Part shown: one piece after another, positions 12,201 to 23,012 of the stretch
How the letters are laid out: every line of letters starts with the position of its first letter
How positions within the stretch are numbered: the first letter of the stretch is position 1
Source: Chiua virens
Lineage: Eukaryota; Basidiomycota; Agaricomycetes; Boletales; Boletaceae
Assembly: GCA_019787685.1 (NCBI GenBank)
Contig: JAHNUO010000005.1
Coordinates: 124,001 to 188,000, forward strand
Direction of reading: 5' to 3'
Length of the DNA: 64,000 nt
Notes under the pieces: generated by a model
Database searches by the model: none
Told to the model about the DNA's origin: nothing
Seen by the model: the letters and a program-made list of their open reading frames with translations, nothing else
Made by a program: the position numbers and the translations under genes

Positions 12201-13949
12201 CCAAACGACGTATCATGGGAATCGGAGTCCCGAAGCATTCATATCGCACCACATTTGTTTTCAAGACTGCCTAGACGTGACTAAGGTGAGAACGTGTCTG
12301 CGTGAAGGCTATGCATATGCTGTATTACAGCCTCACGGCCGTCTTCCGATCCCGAAGACCAAGACCGGCTCCGGATTAATGCTGTATGATAAACTTCTCA
12401 CCGGGACACACGAGACTTGCTGTATGTCATGGTACGTTCTGATGGCTGCGAAATTCGAGACTAGAGACACTGGATCTGTTCCACGATGCATTGCCTACAC
12501 TAGTACTGGCACAAGATTTAAAGCCCTCCAGCTTCCCATCTCTTTTTGCTTTGACCTCGCCAACCGCGACGGAAGAAACAGTAGCGCGAGTTTCACACTC
12601 ACAACGCCTCGCCAGATGTCCAGGTAAATTACTCTTATTCGTCTGGCGGACACCCTTAGAGAGAACTCATCTCTCCCCTTTAGTCTCCAGGGTCGACCGC
12701 TGGTCGACCTAACAGATCGAATCACTCGATATTCTGATCATCCAATTGCTGGCGGTGCATTCGGGAATGTGTATAAGTGTAGATGCGATGGATTTTCACT
12801 GGTTCGATACCCCGCTGGTAAATGCCTGTACTCTGCTCATGTTTTCGTTAGGTCGCTGTAAAGACACTGAGATATTACGAACTCGAGGATCCAGAAAGCA
12901 ACCGCAGGAACCTGGAACGGAGTAACAAGGTCAGTCTTGTCTTTCAACCGACCGTCTAATTATCGAGAATGGTAGATTTTTCGTCGCGAGCTTGGTCTTT
13001 TGAAACGACTGGAGCATCCAAATGTCGTTCCGCTGCTAGGTGTGACATCAGGTTTCGGACCAGTGCTCGCAGCAGTATCACCCTGGATGTCGCATGGCAC
13101 TTTACACGCATATCTCAGGAACAGAGGGCAGGCTCTCACAATAAGTGAACGGTTGCAGCTAGTGAGTTGTGCAATTGTTTATTCAAATTCGAGGACGCTG
13201 AAGACCTGCAGGCATATGGTATTGGACGTGGGTTGGAATATTGTGCGTTTTCAGGCCAATGTCCCTTCCCCGTATCATTTTTGACTCTGTGGTAGTACAT
13301 TCGATCCTCGTGTTCCACGGAGATTTGCATAGTGTATGTGGACGACCCGTCAGCGTAACACGCTCTTACCTTTCCATGTACAGGGCAATGTGCTGATCGA
13401 CGAGAATCACAATCCACGAATCAGCGATTTCGGCCTCGCGTCGACCATCGGAAAATGGCAGCCTGGCCTGTCGTACTTGCAACAAGTGTCAAGTACGAGA
13501 CATCACGGCGCAGTGAGATGGGCGGCGCCTGAACGACTCTCTGGTTCGAAGCCGGACCTATCCGCAGACATTTACTCGTTTGGGTGCATGCTATTTGAGG
13601 TAGGATGATTGATCTCGTGCACTAGCAATGACTGAACGTTCACCCTAGTTATTGTATGGAGAGATTCCGTGGAGGGAAAAGACAGACTGCCAGGTCATTG
13701 TCCTCAAGCTCACGACCCACGACCCACCTTGCCACCCGGATCATGCAGAGGTGGACGATGGACACTGGGGACTAATGGTGAGATGTTGGTCCGAGTGTCC
13801 TCGGCAACGGCCGACAGCACGCCAGGCGGTACTGACAGTGCAAACATTTTTCACTTATGACTCAACATCCAGTTGTCATGAGACATTCATCCATCCCATT
13901 GTGACTAAACATTCAAATACCGTTTCTTTCTTTCTTTTTTTTTTTTTTT
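9294..13949. repeat. Segmental duplication, unit 1 (MFS transporter + kinase B)
   Basis: The segment aligns with 17,570-22,123 at an offset of about 8,240. The left edge is at CTTATCTCCTGGGAGCGC in both copies; unit 2 lacks about 31 bases present here at ~9,315-9,346. Transporter exons and introns are nearly identical, the intergenic part differs, and the kinases are clearly diverged. The right edge is at the T run after the kinases. Confidence 0.9.
9624..12015 (+). CDS. MFS transporter, copy 1, 526 residues
   Basis: Major facilitator superfamily permease of the fungal drug/polyamine (DHA1-like) type, in a cell membrane; substrate unknown. I could assemble 14 exons with consistent phase: 9,624-9,813, 9,910-10,017, a 9-base microexon 10,087-10,095, 10,152-10,240, 10,297-10,340, 10,415-10,490, 10,539-10,594, 10,662-10,692, 10,746-10,841, 10,900-11,132, 11,194-11,340, 11,402-11,702, 11,753-11,773 and 11,836-12,015. 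Family marks are NDVNDPLNWSGRRK before the first helix, GWGALINQPLAL, HERGTYIGIYTL, FAPLIAG, GQGWHWVMYWAA, FLFMEETNF and RLWLMV. The intron after 11,132 uses a GC donor (GCGAGT). The frame is fully intact. Kinase B follows 600 bases downstream on the same strand. Confidence 0.9.
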
Positions 13950-13969
13950 CCACAACGTTCCTAGATTAG
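12616..13969 (+). CDS. Protein kinase copy B, intact, 331 residues
   Basis: A free-standing kinase domain of the TKL-like class expanded in agaricomycetes. Exons: 12,616-12,623 (only 8 bases), 12,684-12,801, 12,852-12,929, 12,976-13,161, 13,212-13,242, 13,296-13,333, 13,384-13,599 and 13,649-13,969. Motifs: Gly-rich loop IAGGAFGNVYK (residues 24-34), VAVK with Lys46, alpha-C glutamate probably Glu73, catalytic loop HGDLHSGN (148-155; Asp150, Asn155), DFG (168-170), APE (201-203). The loop is non-RD (Gly before Asp), and His replaces the usual Lys/Ala. The C-terminal tail runs into a T run encoding Phe residues, so the true 3' end may be spliced differently. No signal peptide, membrane span or regulatory domain. 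Substrate unknown. Confidence 0.85.
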
Positions 13970-14860
13970 TATTGGTTATTTAGTGCGCCACGTTCGCGAG
14001 AGACACCTCTGCGGATACCGAAAGGACCCCTCGGAGTGCGCTTGGCTGATCAGCCGAGGACGACCTGTCGGTCACCCTATTTTTTCGGGATGGTTAAAGA
14101 ACGTTCAGACAGGTGTTACAATCTTCACAGCGGACGGAGGTCCACAAACTGCTATACTGTGCTTCTATCGCACTCAACCTGATCGAGAAGTTATTACTCC
14201 TTGGGAAGTCATGCTACAACGATTTCGACGATTTAGCTGATACGGTTAACAGGATCGCGGTCGTGAGGTTCAAGAACGCCGATGAATGGTTTCAGAAATC
14301 ATTTGGCATATGCGCAATTATGGACATGCAAAGCGGCAACCCAGCTCTCGGGAACCTTCTCCAGTCGATCGACCAAGACCAGTTGTCCAACGAAAGTCCC
14401 ACAGGTACGTGAGTTCACGCAAATATCCGGAGCTTTCACGTCTGATCGATGATCCGTCCTCTCACCCCCACCAACTTTCAAGTCCAAAATCTCTTTCGGG
14501 AATCAGAATTCGGATCAGACCTCCTGATGAACGACAAGGATGCGATCAGGTTGGTTTCTCTCTGTCATCGAGGAGTATGGAGTTCGGGCAAAATGTGACC
14601 GAGAATGAGAATGAAACACGGGTATGAGTTTCAAATATCTCCAAACTTCTCCTCGTATAGCCTGGACTTTCTACATACTTTTCTTCAGAATCCATCCTGT
14701 CGACAAGCCGTCGAAGATGGATGCAGAGTTCCACAATTTGCACATTACTCAAATTTGAACGGTTTCATCCACAAGGTATGTACCCGTCTAACGTTCTTTT
14801 ATGTCTGTTTTAGCCAGCGACATGTTATACTCGCTACTAAGGTCGGATACGTCTGGGAGA
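13970..14860 (+). pseudogene. Coding relic of unrecognised family
   Basis: The best part is 14,113-14,404, a helical frame (EVHKLLYCASIALNLIEKLL to NLLQSIDQDQLSNESP) bounded by an acceptor-like TTCACAG and a GTACGTGAG donor. Possible further exons follow at 14,482-14,549 and 14,690-14,776, but the last soon hits stops. A more decayed version lies at 3,760-3,920 after kinase A. This may be an N-terminal helical domain of a large fungal family; I cannot name it. Confidence 0.45.
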
Positions 14861-16880
14861 TGACTGTAGCTTGAGCGGCTGCGGCGAGGTAGGGAAATTC
14901 GTGGATCAGGCAGGAAAACCTAGGACTAGATACTCAATGTTATTAATAAATTCGAAGGAAGCCTCAAATTTACCAAGTCAGAGACTCAGTTGTGGCCCGT
15001 GATAGTTACAGTACCTTCCAATTCTATACATCGAGTATTTGGACGATATGCTGGATCTTGTCTTCGAAAATCCTATCCTGTAAGGCTTCAATCTTTCCCC
15101 GAAGATTGTAGACTTGACTGCTTAGCGCTCAGCGCTCAGATCCAACTCAAGTTGAGGTTTAACCTGTCCGTTCACTTCACGAGTTCTCCGCTCTCCTGGA
15201 AACCAGCCGTGGCCAACGGCGGAAACACTGAGAACGGCGGACAAAGAATAGGACCACGCTCTATATGGGAACTACGAGGTACAGGACAAACGGGCTACTA
15301 CTGTATATCTACACTTGTAGGATCATACAGCGGTACACGTGACTGTATGCCAAATTCCAATGGCTTACATCTCCGCATCAGACGCCTTTGCAACACCTTC
15401 GAGCGTCTCACTCACTATACATTTACCGTCTCGCGGTTCTTACTTTTGCTTGCCCTTTCTGAACCCGGCGCTACTTTCATTTTATCAATAGTCGACGCGA
15501 TCTGGAAATCATTGTCCACGAATGCAAGTACTTTCATAACAAGAGCGAGCACTTGGGAGTCGACTCTTGGTTACCGTGACCTTGGCGTTTGCGCTGTACC
15601 TTTTTATCCCCGTTCAGTTGCTTGCCGTCCCTAGCGTTATCTCAAATCATCCAAGCCAGCAGACTGAGGTTCTCCCCAAGGTCTCACAGGACGACCTTTA
15701 AGTTCATTTCACCCTCAGCTCCGTCCTTGAGCTACCACCAGAGTCTCTGCTCAATGTCAGAGATGAATGTTCAATATTTAATATCATCCCCCGCCGTATT
15801 TTCCAACTCGGTTGCGCTTGTCGTGCGCGCTACCTTCAATGCCAGTTGCCATGGGCCGACCTCCTCGCGTTTGACCGGTTCCTGCATCGCATTTCAGTCA
15901 TCCTTTGTTCTTCGAGATCGTACGCTCATGTATGCGACAGGTGCTCTAGAATGGCTGAACGTGGTCGGTGAAACCCAAGTATATGCAAACAGGTCAACGA
16001 TATCCTTTTTGTTCAGACACACATTGAGTCTACTTCAAACAATCCGACTTCACGCGCGTTCGACCCAGCTTTGACTCGGTGCATCAAGTTCACGTAGCCG
16101 CTGAGATTCGTACATTACGACAGGAACACATACCAGGACACCATGGTAAAAGAGTTGTTGCACGAAGTGAAGGGGGGCGATCTTGTGGTATCTTGGTCGA
16201 GAACGCCAGTCGTCTGTTACTCGGCAAGGTCGCGTTCGAAGCAGTGGACAAGCTAGACTTCACGGGGGCGGCATACAGAGTGAAAGCCGAATGAGGTGAG
16301 AGCACTTCCGACTCATCGGGCATGGCGAGTGACAACTTGCTAACGCTTATCCTAACAGGACAAGGGACATGCATGTATCAACTAGGATATTTCGCAGTAT
16401 TGAGGGCCAATTTGCTAAGTGCATGTTGGTTCTGAGCCGGTTAGTAAGCTGGTCCGATTTGAACTTGAAGTAAAAACCTAAACGCGTCCGCACGGCAGTA
16501 CTTGATGGTGAGCCTTGGCTGATATCATATGAGCACAGAGCAAGCGCCGCGGGCTCAGACATGCTTGAGGCTCTTCGGTCTGACTTGCATTGCTCCACTC
16601 GGTGACAATGTCTCAGCAATAATTTCCGACTCCTGTGTTGGTTTAGATTGAAGAACCATACAAAAACACGACCTTTAGTGCCGCATGTTGTAGGCGTGGC
16701 CTGAGCCACAGCATTCCCCCCTCGCCGCTTCCAGTCTCCGTTTTGCTCGCTTAGGTCTCGCCAACACAAGAAACAGCAGCGCAAGTTCAAATCTCATCAT
16801 GCTTTGTCGAATTCCTGGATTGTTCGTTTTCACTCCGTCGTTTACAGATCCAAGAACACTCACGTATCTTACTAGTTTCG
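14861..16880 (+). pseudogene. Region of decayed coding sequence, function unknown
   Basis: Between about 15,560 and 16,300 there are protein-like stretches broken by stops and frame changes: a hydrophobic helix (VTLAFALYLFIPVQLLAVP), then a run like VHFTLSSVLELPPESLLN and LPWADLLAFDRFLHRISVI after an in-frame TAA near 15,700. This looks like the remains of a membrane or helical-repeat protein. From 16,780 the 5' flank of kinase relic D begins. I recognise no family. Confidence 0.35.
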
Positions 16881-16892
16881 AAGCACGCTCAC

Positions 16893-17569
16893 AGATGGAC
16901 CTAACAGATCGAATTATTCGCGACTCCGAACATCCCATCACCGGCGGTGCACTCGGAATATATATACAAATGCAGATGCAAAGATGATGATTGTTCAAGA
17001 TTCTCCTTCCTGGTTCGACATCCTGCCTCTACATGACCGGTCTTGGCTCACCTTGAGGGAGATAAGAGGGTAAAATTTGTCGTTGATCCGCAATTTATCA
17101 TTGATCAAGGGACGCAGGTCTTTCATCGCGAGCTCGGACTCTTGAGAAGACTGCAGCATCCGAACATCGTTCCACTGCTGGGTGTGACGTCCGGCTTTGG
17201 ACCACTGCCCGCAATAGTGTCGCCCTGGATGATGCATGGTACCTTGCATGCATACCTGCAGAAGAAGCGCCACACGTCGACAATGGCTGAGAGATTTCAG
17301 GCAGTAAGTACGACCAACGCCATCAGTGAAGGGTGCTGAGGATTTGCAGGCGCCCAGTATTGGATCTGGCATAGAATCTTGTGCGTCCTCTATAGCACTC
17401 CTTGGCTAAGTTTCTTCTGGATCTGACTTTGTCCTAGTAGGACTCCAACCGCGTGTTTCATGGAGATTTCCAATAATGGAGCAATCAAAGAGAATTGGGA
17501 AGTCGTAGTTGCAGTGCACGACGGTTTACATTTCGTTTGACGCTATGTTGTATCATGTCTGGCATCTTA
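16893..17569 (+). pseudogene. Protein kinase relic D, catalytic core deleted
   Basis: The frame keeps the N-lobe start (LTDRIIRDSEHPITGGA), an exon at 17,119-17,302 with HRELGLLRRLQHPNIVP and GTLHAYL, and the beginning of the catalytic loop (FHGDF). It then jumps directly to a C-terminal fragment (about 17,480-17,569) shared with relic E at 22,930-23,012. The activation segment, DFG and APE are missing, and the VAVK exon is scrambled. The left edge of duplication unit 2 lies immediately downstream at 17,570. Confidence 0.8.
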
Positions 17570-17865
17570 TCTCCTGGGAGCGCAATGTGTTAATCTCATG
17601 TGACTGACAAACTTCTGAAGGTCAGGGTCATTCCAACGCCGAACTGAAAAGTGCTACAGCACCGATTCACTTTGCAGCGTGTGAGTACAAGGTGTCTTTG
17701 TCGTTCCCAAGGGAAGTAAGCAAAGTCCCCTTATCACCTACTTCTTTTTTTTAGTTTCTCGTGAAACGACGTTTGCGTGTCTCCCGAATACTTGATTACC
17801 GTCTCACAACCAACAGCATCCTTATCTCTCTCGTACTCGCGGTTGTATCTCAACAGGTCTTCAAT

Positions 17866-20254
17866 ATGCAAGACATTGATGACACGGCCATTCCTGGCTC
17901 TGTTTATCTTGTTGACGTACAGAAGAAGTCGGCAGTGGTCCATGTCGTCAAGGACAGCTCCATCGTGCTCAGTCCAACGCCTTCCAACGATGTCAACGAC
18001 CCTCTCAACTGGTCAGGACGTCGCAAGATGATCCAAATGATTTGCATTATGATCTGTGCGTCTACCGATACTCGTTTCCAAACTGCATCTTTCGTTACCC
18101 CCACTCCTTCACTCCTTCACCGCATGTGTATACCAATGAACTCTACTCCAGATACGACTGCGGTTGGCATCGGCATGACAGTTGTGTATTCTATCCTTCA
18201 GCCCATCGCGGACGGCACAGGTATACCTCTCTCCACCCTCAACGCTGGCACTGGTTACAGTACGTGATTTTTTCGATACCCGTGGTGCACAGTCCGTTAA
18301 TTTCGGTTCTACACCTTTCTACGTTCAGTGTTCCTATGTACGTGCCTGTCTCGAAATAATCATCCACGTGCCACTTTGACCATTCGGTTGCAGTCCTTGG
18401 GTGGGGGGCGCTTATCAACCAACCCCTTGCGCTGACCTTTGGAAAGCGAGGGATTTATCTATTATCGATTCTCGGGAATATGGTCCGTTCGAGTCTTGTT
18501 CTTGAGACCAGGTAGATGTACATAATATTTTCGCAAAGGCAATGTGTCTCTGGATGCCATACATCAAAACGGAGGGTCAGTGGTGAGTTTATCCCCTCGT
18601 GTACCCCTTATCCAGGGAATGGAAAGATCAACGGGACTGTTTGTCTTTTTCGATAGGATTGCGAGTAAGATCTTACAAGGTTATCTTTGTACCCCTGTCG
18701 AAAGCCTTTGCGAGGTTAGTATTACGGATGTGGTGAGTGTGATGTATCGCGAGCACGGCACAAAACTGATGGAAACGCAGTTCTTTGCCCACGAGAGAGG
18801 GACATATATTGGGATTTACACGTTGTTCCTGTTTGGGTAAGTGAGGAAGTCGTTATGATGTTTCTTACCATTGACATTGACAATTTAAATGACACACAAA
18901 GATCGAACTACTTTGCGCCTCTGATCGCCGGCGTGAGTAGGTCGTGCTCAACTCAGATTCTGCTTTATGCTTATTATGCAAAAAGTTCATATTTGACGGT
19001 CAAGGATGGCACTGGGTCATGTACTGGGCGGCGATCATCAACTTTGGGGCACTCATCATCCTGTTTCTTTTCATGGAAGAGGTTTGAACCTAATTCCATT
19101 GTCGTGGAAGACCCGTCAGGTACTGAAAATTCTGAGCAGACAAATTTTGTTCGAACGAACAGCGAAGCATCCGAGATCAAGCATGTCGGTAACGGCGACG
19201 ACAAGGACGAAAGGAGTTCGTCGACGTCGGTCCCGGGTTCAGAACTGATCGGCACTCCGAAAACCATGTTGCAACGGCTCAAGATATTCAACGAACGATA
19301 CGCATCGAACAAGATGCTCTTGACGATGACTTACCGTCCAGTCATCCTCCTTCGGTTTCCCGTGATATTTTGGCGAGTATACGACACGTTGACGTCTGCG
19401 CTGGTTGCTGATTGGCGTGCGGTCACGGTGTAGGGCCGGATTTCAATATGGGACCTGTCTAGTGTGGTACAACGTGCTCAACGCCACGTGTTCCTTGATC
19501 TTCAGCGACCCGCCATACAACTTCCAGGCCAGTTTCGTCGGGTTGACCTACCTCGGCCCGTTGATCGGCATGTTCCTCGGGTACGTGCGCTTACTCTGTT
19601 CCCTCCCCTTCACGCCCGTCTTAGGATATTGTAAATTCTAGAACACTCTACAGCGGCTGGGCGGGCGACCGCTTTGCCGTCTACTACGCCCGCCGCACAC
19701 ATGGCATCCGAGAACCCGAACACCGTCTCTGGCTCATGGTCGTCTCACTCCTGCTCTGCCCCGCCTCGCTGATCCTGTGGGGCGTCGGCGCGTCGAGGGG
19801 GATACACTGGTCCGGGTTGGTCGTCGGGATGGGTATGATTTCGTGTTCGACAGGGATTGGGTCTGCATTGTCGATCGGGTACGCGTTGGACTCGTACAAG
19901 GATTTGAGTGGGGAGGTGATGATAGCGGTGATCCTCGTGAGGGTGAGTGTGGCGCGCTTGGGTATGAAGCTGATGTTGACGCATCATCGCAGAACTCGTT
20001 GTCGTTTGCGATCGTAAGTGGACATGCTCGACGATGTTTGAGCGCTTGACGTATACGCTCGGACGATAAAACAGGGTTATGGTATCACACCGTGGCTTGA
20101 TATGGGGTACCAAAACACGTTTATTTCAGCTGCGTTTGTCGGACTCGCGATCACGTTGACGTTCTTGATCGTCATCAGGTGGGGGAGAGACTGGCGCGTC
20201 GCAAGCAGAAGGTTGTATTGGGCTTATGTCGCTAGCAGTGGATTCAAGCATTGA
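17866..20254 (+). CDS. MFS transporter, copy 2, about 526 residues
   Basis: Same 14-exon structure as the copy at 9,624, shifted by 8,240-8,242, including the 9-base microexon (18,329-18,337) and the GC-donor intron (GC at 19,373). I found no frame break. Protein changes are few: Met for Ile in exon 1, Ala for Thr in the second helix region, Ile-Lys for Thr-Thr in the polar loop after FLFMEETNF. The exon at about 19,642-19,942 appears unchanged at protein level. Kinase C starts 522 bases downstream. A recent duplicate under constraint or homogenised by gene conversion. Confidence 0.9.
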
Positions 20255-20361
20255 TATCCTTAGAGCGCGTACGTGGGACTTGTAAAAGAATGTCTCGATC
20301 GTGATTTTGATTCGTCCGGAATTTCACGAGGTGAATTGACGTAGATTGTTGGGAAAACACG

Positions 20362-20639
20362 CCTGCGTGGGGGCTATGCGTATGCTGTAATACAGCATAG
20401 CTGTCTTCTGATCCTGAAGACTAGGTCCAATGCTGTATAATGAACTTCTTACCGAGGAGCACGGGATTTGCTGTTTGCCATTGGTAGCCGAGATTCCACA
20501 CCTGCGTGAGGGCAATGCGTATGCTGTGATACAGCATAGCTGTCTTCTGATCTGAAGATTAGGTCCAATGCTGTATAATGAACTTCTCACCGGGGAGCAC
20601 GGGACTTGCTGTTTGTCACGGTAGCCGAGATTCGAGACC
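20362..20639. repeat. Two tandem 139-base units with an internal palindrome
   Basis: Unit 1 (20,362-20,500) and unit 2 (20,501-20,639) both start CCTGCGTG and end at GCCGAGATTC. Unit 1 holds the perfect 19-base palindrome TATGCTGTAATACAGCATA (20,381-20,399); unit 2 has a one-base variant at its centre. A single diverged unit sits at about 12,297-12,465 in duplication unit 1. The array is the intergenic DNA upstream of kinase C, so it may hold its promoter. Confidence 0.85.
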
Positions 20640-20776
20640 AGAGACACTGGATCCGTTTCATGATGCATTGTCTGCGTAGGATTAGAATCCTCGGGTTTCC
20701 ACCTCTTTCTGCATCCCTTAGTCCTGTAGCTTTGACCTCACCAACGGAAGAAACACATTCATCACCCCCCGCCAAG

Positions 20777-22141
20777 ATGTCCGGGTAAGTTATTCTTGTT
20801 TCGAATCGTCTGTCGGACACTCGTAGAGAGAACTCATCCCTCCCATTTAGTCTCCGGTATCGACCTCTGGTAGACCTAACGGATCGAATCATTCGATATT
20901 CTGACCACCCAGTTGCTGGCGGCGCATTCGGCAATGTGTACAAGTGCAGATGCAGGGGAGATTCAGGATCGTTATTCCTGGTTCGATGTCCCGCTTGTAA
21001 ATGCCTGCAATTTGTTCATGTTCCCGTTAGGTCGCTATAAAGACACTTAGATACTTCGAACTCGAGGATCCAGAAAGAAACCGCACGAACCTGAGACGGA
21101 ATAACGAGGTCAGTTTGTCTTTCGACCGACAGCTTATTCGTCTACCTATCGAGGATGGTAGATTTTTCGTCGCGAGCTTGGTCTTTTGAAACGATTGGAG
21201 CATCCAAATATCGTTCCATTGCTAGGTGTAACATCAGATTTCGGACCAGTACTCGCGGCAGTATCGCCCTGGATGTTGTATGGTACCTTACACGCATACC
21301 TGAACAACACTGGCCAGGCTCTCACAATAAGTGAACGGCTGCAGCTAGTGAGTCGTACAATCGGTTGTCAGATTCGAGACACTGAAGACTTGCAGGCATA
21401 TGGAATCGGACGCGGCCTAGAATACTGTGCGTTTTCGGTCAGATGTCCCTTCCTCGTGTCATTTTTGATTTTGTGGTAGTGCACTCGATCCCCGTGTTCC
21501 ACGGAGATTTGCATAGTGTATGTGGATGACCTGTCATCTTAACACGCTCTTACCTTTGTACAGGGCAATGTCCTGATCGACGGAGATCGCAGTCCACGAA
21601 TCAGCGATTTCGGTCTCGCATCGACCATCGGAAAATTGCAGCCTGGCCTGTCGTACTTGCAACAAGTGTCAAGTACGAGACATCACGGTGCGGTGAGATG
21701 GGCGGCACCTGAACGACTCTCTGGTTCGAAACCGGACCTATCCGCGGACATTTACTCGTTTGGGTGCATGCTATTTGAGGTAAGATGACTGATCCATCTC
21801 ATACATTAACAATGACTGAACGGCCACCCTAGTTGTTGTATGGAGAGATTCCGTGGAGGGAGAAGACAGACTGCCAGGTCATCGCTCTAAAGCTCACGAC
21901 ACACGAACCACCTTGCCGCCCGGATCGCGGAGAAGTAGAAGACGGACATTGGGCGCTGATGGTGAGATGTTGGTCCGTGTCTCAGGGGCGGCCAACAGCA
22001 TGCCAGGTGGTATTGGCAGTGCAAACGTTTTTTCCTGTGGCTCAGCATCCCATCATTGGTGGCACGGTGGCTGTGGTCGGACATTCAAGTTCTGTTTCTT
22101 TTTTTTTTTTTTTTTTTTTTTTTCAACAGACCTGTGCCTAA
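20777..22141 (+). CDS. Protein kinase copy C, intact, 331 residues
   Basis: Exons: 20,777-20,784, 20,851-20,980, 21,031-21,108, 21,162-21,347, 21,396-21,426, 21,480-21,517, 21,564-21,779 and 21,833-22,141. The total is 996 bases, the same as copy B. Motifs: VAGGAFGNVYK, VAIK, HGDLHSGN, DFG, AAPERL, all present in order. It differs from copy B at many positions (about 6 of 62 residues in exon 4 and 5 of 72 in exon 7), and the exon 2 insert after YKC is longer. The last exon crosses a 25-base T run (22,099-22,123), giving a poly-Phe tail that is doubtful as protein; an intron ending at TTTCAACAG may remove it. Function as for copy B: a predicted active non-RD kinase of unknown target. Confidence 0.83.
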
Positions 22142-22516
22142 GCACAGCGTCTACACGAGGCAAAGAGGCATAGACTTGTGCCTTGGAAAGCCTAATCTAA
22201 GTACCGGTCAATGAATCGATGACCGATCTGATTTCCGCACGGTTCTATTATGGCTTTCTGGCTGCGATGTATACATACTTGAGTAACATCCTATAATCCA
22301 GACCCAGTTTGATCCTCGTCATTACTTTCATTTTGTCATTCCGCCAAACAACTTCCAACCGCTGTAGTCTTTCCAAATACTGTGTCGGGAGTCGCCAACA
22401 CAGGAACAGCAGCGCATGTTCAAATTTCGTCATGCTTCATCGAATTCCTGAATTGTTCGTCTTCACTTTGTCACTTATAGACCAGGGTCACACCTCTGTC
22501 TTACTAGTTTCAAAGC

Positions 22517-23012
22517 GCGCCCACTGGTCGACCTAACAGATCGAATTATTCGCGACTCTAAACATCCTTTCGCCGGTGGTGCATTTGGGAATATATACAA
22601 ATGCAGATGGCAGAGATGATAGATTCCCCTTTCTGGTTCGATATCCTGTCTCTACATGACGAGGCTTAGCTCACGTTCTACGGGCTGTTGTCAAGACTGC
22701 AGTATTTTCAGTCCGAAACCTTAAGCGAACTAAGAGGGTCAGTTTTGTCGTTGATCCGTACTTCATCACTGATCAAGGACTGTAATCGCGAGCTCGAACT
22801 CTTGAGAAGACTGCAGCATCCGAACATCGCTCCGCGGAGAGATTCCATAGAAGGAAAGAATAAACTGCGAGGCCGTCGCTCTAAAGCTCATGGGATACGA
22901 ACCGCCTCGTTCGTTCCAAGCGATCAAAGAAGAGCATTTGGAGGCATGGGAAGTCGTAGTTGCAGTGCACGACGGTTTACATTTCGTTTGACTCTATGTT
23001 GTATCATGTCCG
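22517..23012 (+). pseudogene. Protein kinase relic E, internal deletion
   Basis: It starts with LTDRIIRDSKHPFAGGA-like coding, continues through a degenerate VVKTA exon at ~22,690, then CNRELELLRRLQHPNIAP (about 22,780-22,835). It jumps straight into the last exon (RRDSIEGKN, matching GEIPWREK in the intact copies). About 180 codons holding the hinge, catalytic loop, DFG and APE are lost. The 3' end is nearly identical to that of relic D, so D and E share an ancestor. Confidence 0.8.

Larger units (their letters stand above)
17570..22123. repeat. Segmental duplication, unit 2 (MFS transporter + kinase C)
   Basis: Partner of 9,294-13,949. The left junction lies at the 3' end of kinase relic D. 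The interval between transporter and kinase differs from unit 1 by loss of about 190 bases and by duplication of a 139-base unit. Confidence 0.9.

Noticed and set aside
22099..22123. Poly-Phe tail of kinase C as real protein
   Set aside because: It is encoded by a T run after the conserved domain, more likely an intron pyrimidine tract or 3' UTR; kept only because the frame stays open.
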